A stretch of 64,000 nt of DNA, from contig CM056743.1 of assembly GCA_029851415.1 (NCBI GenBank), positions 29,586,405-29,650,404 on the forward strand. The letters run 5' to 3'. How positions within the stretch are numbered: position 1 is the stretch's first letter; each line of letters begins with the position of its first letter. The position numbers were made by a program, and so were the translations under genes. This DNA comes from Eretmocerus hayati (Eukaryota; Arthropoda; Insecta; Hymenoptera; Aphelinidae). This document shows, piece by piece, positions 56,835-64,000 of this stretch. Below the pieces are notes generated by a model. It saw nothing but the letters and a program-made list of their open reading frames with translations. It was not told the origin of the DNA and did not search any database.

Positions 56835-57285
56835 TGAAAAGAGTCCAGTGTTCCTAATATGCCCCTGTGGTTTTTTTTTCAAATTCGTTGTTCACTCCAT
56901 CAGAATACATCAATCTACTATGGAAATCCAGAGAAAGGTAAAAAAAGCTGCAAAATGAGCTAAACATGCGTCTCATTTGGGGGTCTGAGAGCTGAGATAT
57001 CCTGATTTTACGAAAAATCCGTATAATCTCATGGAAATAGACCTCTTTTCCATGTGGGGGCATATTAGGAACACACTGTCAAAACCTCGCAAAGAATGTT
57101 TTTTTGAAAAAATTGAGATAGCTCGGCTCCAATTTATGTTGAAATCAAATTTACTTTAGCTCATTTCAAAGATCTTGAAACAAGCTTCAAAATGAGCTAA
57201 AGTACGATGGAAAAATTGAGGTGAGCCAAAACTATGAGCAAAACAAAATTAGTGAGAGCATATTAGAGACATTTACCTCATATCT
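56835..57285. mobile_element. MITE family C, two adjoining diverged copies
   Basis: CAGTGTTCCTAATATGCCCC at 56839 pairs with GGGGGCATATTAGGAACACA near 57058. After it, TTAGCTCATTTCAAAGATCT and AAAATGAGCTAAAG with the end AGAGACATTTACCTCAT form a second palindrome. Both share the family C end and centre. Confidence 0.65.
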
Positions 57286-57289
57286 TCGA

Positions 57290-59770
57290 GTACCTTATTA
57301 AAACATTCCGGTAGCCACAATGAGGATAAAAAGATTCAAGGACTCAAAGAAAGTAACAGTAACATCAAGAGATTTCCACAAACTTGTCTTATTCTTCATT
57401 TTTTGAGAATGAAATGAGAATCGTGTAGAACGTTGGTGGTTAACTTTATGCCCTGCAAGGATAAGGAATTATGCATCTCGTACAAAATTACTTTTTCGTC
57501 TTTCCGCCACACGATGTGCATTCGTGGAAGAGAATTTTTAAATTATATCCCCAGCCTTCTGAGAAGTGGTTGCCGCTTCGTGGCCTGAATTTTTACCATT
57601 TTCACTTTCTCATAACTGAAAAGGGACAATCCAATTAACACTCTTTATTAATTAATTCATTCAACCTATAGCTTGAATTCAAACGGTGAGTGCTATTCGG
57701 TGCTTTGAGATAAATTCTGAGGAAGACTTATATCTGAATAAAGTTTCCAGAAAATTGATAATTTTTCTTCCGTCATACGTGAAAACTGTAATTGGTCCAT
57801 CTCAACCAAATCGTTAATGATAAGTAATTTTTATTCATTAAGCACTAGGAAGTAAATCTATAAATTTGTATTTTTTCTCGTCATGAAAATAAAGCTTGGT
57901 TCATCCGTGTATTGCACAAATTCATCTAGTTATTAAGTTTAATTACCACTTTTTTCCAAAAACTTACTTTGTTTGTCAAGTTTATTCATCAGACGAAAAT
58001 AGATGTTACATCAAAATAATAATGAAATATCTCGAGTATCAGTAAACCAACCCCTCATGCACACAAACACAAGAAATTTGAGTGACATATTCGCCCTACT
58101 ATATCCATCACCCCATGCATTCCTAAGAATTACGCCCACCACCATACACCCACATAAAATCTCAAGGGCTACACTAAGACTGTCTCCATTCTGTAACAAG
58201 GAAACGTCAAGGTAAGCTTTTGAGGACCAGTCGGGTGGAAACTACTGTTCTCAGCTACATTTTCGCCGTTGGCGACAGCTCATCTGAAATATATATGTAT
58301 ATATATATACTTTACCAACTATCCTCTCAACGTAAGTCTCTATATCTCAACAGTCAGCTAGGGCTTTCTAAAGCCCTACACCTTTATATATACGTATCTA
58401 TCTACCTGTGCAAGCTTTGAAAGCTCACTCACTCACTCACTCACTCTCCACTAGAAACTTTTGAAGCTCGTTAGGATCACTCAGTCAGTATAACGTTGAA
58501 GCGAGAGCTATCGTTTCCGATTTCTACTGCCGATAATACTTGAGCTCTATACTATAACTACGACCACAGAAAATGGTATATGGTCGCACGCGTCATGCGT
58601 CAAGTAAGCCTGTCGATAAGAGCTGCGATACTGCTACTGTAAAAGCAGTCTCAAAATTTTGCAAGCACTAATTAGCAGCCCCTGACTCATGTGAAGCTTT
58701 TATGACGTCATTCATTATTATAGTGTTGAGCTTGCGAGAAATTGAGTATAGTGGTTTTGGGTTAAGTTAGTGAGGTATTTGGTATTCTGTTGGATGTATG
58801 AATCGACTGATTTGGAATAGGGTAAGTTTCGATATAGTTTTGTGAAAATTTTTGTTAATGAGGGATTGATGTGAGCGACAATCGACGAATGGGTCGGTGA
58901 GTGAGTTGTGGTTGTTATGGAGTTAATATTGTATTTTGTATAGAACTTTCATTGTCCCGTTATTGCTACTTCAAGCCAATTTCATAATTTTTTATTCAAT
59001 TATCTTAATAAGGAATATCTGAGATATTTTTCTGGCGAAAGCAGCCTACATTAAAAAAACTCAATATAATCCAAAAAATTTTTTTTTTCTTAAAAATAAT
59101 CCAAGATGATTAATCAGAAGTGCAAAGTAATTCCACCTCCTCCGCTCGCCATCAAATTGTAAAAGTAACCTTTCAAATACAAATGGTCCAGAAATGAGTC
59201 CAAACGAATTTGCTGTATATTAGTTGTCATATAAATTCTCGAAATAAAAAATTCATACCGTCCAGCCTACTCTTGAATTTTGAAAAATTCTACTTACATC
59301 CAAAAACACCGCAGACTCGTCAAAGAATAGAGACAAAATATCACCATCAGACTCAAATTTTGAGTCTCAAAGCAGTTGTTGATCTGTGACAGTCTCAATT
59401 CCGAATCGTTCCATGAAAGTTGGACAGTGTATGACGCACCCCACTCGGAAAGTCATCAATTTTCGAAAATTATTCAAGAAATATCCGAATATTGTGAAGA
59501 ATTTCATCTCATCATTTTGTGAAGAGTTTCTCATGGGTTTCATATGTCTATAAAAAAATTTTTCTTACGTTTCAAACAAATTGATGGAAAAAAAGGTCGA
59601 GGTGTTTTTCCTTGGCCAGGAAAAAAATTTCCATAAAGAGGTTTCCTGTGAATTTTTCGACATTCATAGCACATACTTTTGACGAGCAACCGGGCCAGTA
59701 GATCGGTACGAACTTGTTTTGATACGTCTTATAGCTGATGATCTCACAAACCTAAAGCTCCCTAGACTAC
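57290..59770. other. AT-rich interval with possible promoter, no gene proven
   Basis: It contains an (ACTC)n run at about 58420-58447 and, 40 bp on, TCAGTCAGT that resembles an insect initiator. A short ATG frame at 58573-58603 ends in the donor A|GTAAGC. No downstream exon could be linked to it inside the window. Confidence 0.3.
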
Positions 59771-59773
59771 CAA

Positions 59774-60520
59774 ATGAGTAGTTCCGCACGAAACAAACCT
59801 ACGAAAAAGGGCTAGCCCGAAAAAGGGTCATGTGTCAAATTTTTTTCTCGACTGTTTTATTCGATTCTATGGTACAAGATATAAACTTTTCACCACCTAT
59901 GGGGACCCAAAAAAATTTTCCAGGTTTCTCCAATGTACACAACGTTTTTCTTTTGAATCATCTCCGACGACAAAGTTTGAGTAATCATTCCAATAAAATG
60001 CATTTTTCTCGAATTTGTTCAGAGATACAGAGATGCAGTTCACGGCATTCGAAAGGTCTTGAAAAAACCTATCGAAATCGGTCTTGTAGAGTTGATTATG
60101 AGGTCTTGGGCGGTTTTATCGGGCAAAAAAGTGAAAAACATGGAAAATTCAGTTTCTCAAAAACCCAATTTTTTAGAAGCTTGAAAATTCTATATTTTAT
60201 GGAAAAGGTTGTTCACTTTAAATAAAAAACTAAACTCAGATTCCTTCTTTGCCATCTAAAGCCTATTTTTACCAATTATCACAAATCCATTTTTCAGGCT
60301 TTTGAAAACCGTCGCCGCCGTCGGTTTTCTGCGCATGCGCAGGAGTTTGGATCTCTGAAACCTATTTCATTGGAAAGCCAAAAAAATTTCCTTTAAAATG
60401 ACTACTCGTCCAAGTCAATTTCATGCGTTTGAGCCAGAGTTGCAGCCTTCGAAAGACCATTGAATTTTGAAAGTTCTCCATGACTCCTTTTCGTAGATCT
60501 GTTTCGCGTGGAATAACTCA
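59774..60520. mobile_element. Foldback element family D, copy 2 (about 747 bp)
   Basis: The left end TGAGTAGTTCCGCACGAAAC, followed by AAACCTACGAAAA, is mirrored at the right by TTTTCGTAGATCTGTTTCGC plus GTGGAATAACTCA. The first 12 bases match the ends of the element at 38071. The frame 59830-60225 lies inside it and shows no domain. Confidence 0.65.
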
Positions 60521-62282
60521 TTTTTGAATCTAGCTGAAAGTTGGTTTAGGGTGTATCATGAGTTTAGTGACCGTTACCGGTTAAAAATAGCCATGGAATC
60601 TTCATTTATTTATTCATTTCATTGATTAGTTCTTATTTTTGACAAAACAAGAGCACACCGCTGCCCAATATTTGCTGGTTTATGTCCCATCCGATCAAAG
60701 AAATTGTCTGGGATTTATTCAGGTTTCATGCAGCATCCACGAATATTTGTCAAAAAGTATCCAGGAACCAAACATAATCACGCGTACGAACGTATCTTTC
60801 ATCGGTGTATAACTGCATGATTCTAGCGCGATTGTCCAAGAGTCCTGAGTCATACTTTTGGATTCACAGATGAATTCTTCAACTCGTAGAACGATATTTC
60901 TCAAAAAGTGAAATTGCATGTGATTTCTTGAATATTTGGAGCTCGTGAACCAAGAAATATTGAGAATCACAACTTGTGATTGTCGGATACACATACAACA
61001 GATTTCACTTTTGTTCCTCAATTTCCAAGTTATTCAATCAACTCGCGATAAATCAGCAAATTTTCAGGTAAGCCACAGCAGAATGGAAAGAGAGATTGAT
61101 GAGAAAGCGAGGGTAGAAGAATGTAAGGCATAATTCATCACCAATGATGATGGGATAAGAAGCTAGAAAAAGTATCCATGTAACTCGCATGAAAATCATT
61201 CTGAAGCTTTTTTCGTACCCCTAGCGGAAACACCCCGGCTTCTAGTATTAAAAACGCAGCACTGCAAAAGCATTATTCTTTCCAAGACAAGCGCCTCTAC
61301 ATTCTACCTAACAGAAAGACCTGGCAAGAACAAAAAAAAAGGTAAAAAAATGAGTAGACAGCTAGACAGCAAGACCTTACTCTCTCGCACTCTCCGACTT
61401 CTTGAGAATTCAAGCATAATAGCAATGCAAAATATGACTGTGTATGAATCTGGAAGTGCGCTTAAATATGTACGCACTTTCTGAAAACGTCTAAAAGAGA
61501 GATAGAGTTTCTCGGAAAGCTCATCTGACTGACTCGCGCTTTGCCAATTAGAGTATCACGTGTTTGAATTGTTAACAAATTCACGAGTTCATCCAACGGA
61601 TAGTGAGAATTTTACATTTTCAGGATTGTACTGCCCTAGGGGTAATATTTTTAATCTCTAACCGTGAACGTGAAAATGAGAAATGTGTAAATGAAGCTGG
61701 TGCAACTGAGAGGAAAGGACTTGTGGAACAGATTTTAATTAAGAGACGAAAATTTCACGAGTTTGAGTAATCGACACGTTTGTTTGGATTGTGGTTACAT
61801 TGAAGCACGATAATGAAGTGAAAATCTGGGTAGCGGGTCGAGATTCATTTCCTCAGAGTTCCGAATCAGGTCGAGCAAATCTTTGAAGTAAAGTAAACGA
61901 TGCGGAATACATGTCATAGATAGAATAAGGAACTTGGTGATAGTATTTCCGCATCGTTTCATCAGAATGCAATTATTTACTTGAGATTCAATCTCATCGT
62001 CATCAGGATGATGAAGCTTACTGAGGCGAAGGTTACTAATTACTTCAATTACAGATTATGTGAGGAATGGATAGAGAAAGAATTGACGTTTTTTTATGAG
62101 AATTGAGGAGATTTGAAAATACTTTGAAGTCGACGCTGCAATTTTGACTTTGTAAAATATAGATTCAGAATAAAATTTTCAAACGGTAAAATTCAGGACT
62201 TTTTGATGAAGAATTTTGACTTTGAAGAATTGAATTTTGACGACGAAAAAACTAGAATGTTTTCTACACTGTAAAAATTTGA

Positions 62283-62389
62283 GGGAAAAAGTTCAACCAC
62301 TGGTTGGGGCCGGAAATCAACCAACTGGTTGTTGCGGCAACCACTGGTTGCCCACCAAATTCAACAACTGGTTGACTTTTTCCCCACTC
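62283..62389. repeat. Cluster of four CAACCACTGGTTG-type palindromes within a larger inverted repeat
   Basis: Sites at 62294-62306, 62318-62331, 62338-62350 and 62362-62374 are each near-perfect dyads. Starts are 24, 20 and 24 bp apart. The whole block is bounded by GGGAAAAAGT and its complement ACTTTTTCCC. It could be a tiny MITE or a protein-binding array; the AACTGGTT core resembles Grainyhead/CP2 half-sites. Confidence 0.65.
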
Positions 62390-62699
62390 CGCGAATATGG
62401 GGATGGAAATGGGGCTTATGAGATTGGGAGATGGTGGTCCCCAGATGACAATTTTGGGTTAGAAAAACAAGTTTCTTCGTGCTTTCTTTCGAAAATAAAT
62501 ACAACTAAATAACGTCGGTGGCCGCACGGACCTTTTCGGAAAAAAATCAGGTTGAGCAACATTCTCGCGATTCAGCATACGGATTGGTGACCGCTGATCT
62601 TGATGCTCTTGCTTAGATTTTGATCCCAAACAAGCTATAGGCTTCGCGAACTGAGATGAGTGTTCACCAATCCGGATACTAAATTGCAAAATCGAGTGA

Positions 62700-62745
62700 T
62701 AACTCTCGGTCAGAGCCGAAGGCAAGGATCGGAATTATTACGAGG
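62700..62745. repeat. Dispersed repeat family A, fragment (copy 5)
   Basis: GAGCCGAAGGCAAGGATCGG followed by AATTATTACGAGGA matches the GC-rich core of the other copies (GAGCCGCAGGCGAGGGTCGG followed by AATCATCACGAGGA). The arms are absent. Confidence 0.6.
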
Positions 62746-64000
62746 ATACCAAAACCACCCAGTTCAAATGGAAAATACTATTTTACCTCAGCTGCATGCG
62801 TCAAAAATTTAAAAAACTGCCCGGGAAAGATACATTTCTGCACAGCTGATGGAAAAATAATTTGATAACTCGGATGAATCTGGGATGACCACAGGCTTAC
62901 TCGTTCTACTTAATACACGGTCAGTACAAAAATTTCGTCTCTGCTTATTGCTCGCATAGAATTGCATTTTTCAACTTGCGGTGATTGAATTCGATTTCCA
63001 TAAAGGGACTTGATGTGAGATAGATGTGGGATTAGTCTGAGGATTTTCAAAAAAATTTATTATGAACTCAATTCTCCACAAGTTTTATTCAAGACCTGTA
63101 TCTTGCGGTACATTATTTGGGAAAATATATCACAAATTGCGCAGCGTCTCATAAAAACATGTAACACATTCCAATCGTCAATTTTTTTTTGTTCGAAATC
63201 AAATATAGTACATACTGGGTTGATTATGATGTATTGTCTGTACAGCTATCACAATAATACTACATTGGCATTTTCATTTTCAATTACATTGATTCTATAG
63301 CGGTACTAACATACATTTTCCCATACACATTTCGACCATGAAATCGTATGAGAATCAAAATTTGACTGAACATGAAACGCGAACTACAAATATCCAAGAA
63401 CGGTTCTAAAAAAAATAAGAGCTACAAAGTACAGCAAAAATACATCGTACACGCGATAAACCTCGCAATTCTCATTCTCACGAGCAAAACTGTACAAAAC
63501 TAAGTCTACATTTACAAAAAACACAAGGAACAAACTCTTTTACCAAATAGCTCAATCCCAATTTTTTACACGAATACTTCATAAAAGATAAGAATTTCAA
63601 CGAACGCATCAATTGAGCGTCTCACACCTACATAATACAACTGCTGAACCACTGCGCAAATGGAGCAACCTGGTTTGATTTTCCCTCCATCTATAGTCAT
63701 ATATATGTATCTTACATATAATATACAGGCATACAAATCTTGCAAAAGCATCCGCACGCGAATTCGCCATAAGCACACGAAGCTTTAAATCGCCGTGTAC
63801 CAAGACTTTTTTTTTTCTTCTTCTCTTTTTCTACTTTCGCAAGCTGCTATATAGAATTCGTCGGTGTATGTACGAGCAAAAGTCTATGGTTTATTACCAC
63901 GAGCTCACCGATCGTTATTTATTCACTTACACAAGATAGTTGAGAATTATGGGCAAACCTAAGATACTTTGTAGATACATTGTGGAGCAGACGTTGGACG

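Larger units (their letters stand above)
60521..64000. other. AT-rich end of window, no gene recognised
   Basis: Apart from a palindromic cluster at 62283-62389 and a fragment of repeat family A at 62700-62745, nothing was identified. Small frames such as 60719-61021, 62459-62725 and 63566-63778 lack supporting features. Confidence 0.45.

Noticed and set aside
58003..58215. 70-codon plus-strand frame upstream of the possible promoter
   Set aside because: No signal peptide or domain, and a minus frame of similar size overlaps it.

Overview
This is eukaryotic, AT-rich, intron-containing DNA from an insect. Introns are GT-AG. The conserved genes (CERT, GAS41/YEATS4, FTSJ1) have compact invertebrate exon structures, and repeats fill most of the rest. 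Two predicted secreted proteins, a Jockey-type retrotransposon and many foldback elements would fit a hymenopteran such as a parasitoid wasp or sawfly, but the order is an inference. No bacterial-type operons, CRISPR array, tRNA or rRNA was recognised.

Layout. 1-3.96 kb: minus-strand Jockey-like non-LTR retrotransposon with both ORFs open, cut by the left edge. 4.5-11.9 kb: an unrecognised secreted-protein gene (minus, four exons, all phase-1 introns) whose introns hold several large foldback elements, one a 1.9-kb palindrome. 13.1-22.8 kb: a minus-strand gene of seven coding exons for a giant Q-rich bHLH protein of about 2,440 residues. 24.4-30.7 kb: plus-strand ceramide transfer protein CERT, probably sharing a divergent promoter region with the bHLH gene. 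31.3-32.2 kb: minus-strand GAS41/YEATS4, divergent from FTSJ1 (tRNA 2'-O-methyltransferase, plus, 32.6-34.3 kb). 35.1-39.7 kb: minus-strand gene with an N-terminal AT-hook and a C-terminal p62-like PB1 domain. 44.1-47.8 kb: minus-strand serine protease homologue with a degenerate catalytic triad and an extra C-terminal CS-alpha-beta-like cysteine domain. From 47.9 kb to the end no gene could be supported. That stretch holds foldback/MITE-like elements and short-repeat fields.

The candidate new biology is of three kinds. First, three unrecognised or oddly built genes: the secreted four-exon protein, the pseudoprotease plus CS-alpha-beta protein, and the AT-hook plus PB1 protein. Second, several families of palindromic elements, some with target-site duplications (TAA, TTAA) and some nested in one another. 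Third, possible isoform switches: a PH-only CERT terminal exon and a tandem acceptor in the bHLH gene. Exon joins were deduced by hand from splice consensus and phase, and no transcript evidence was available. All family assignments are from motif recognition without a database search.
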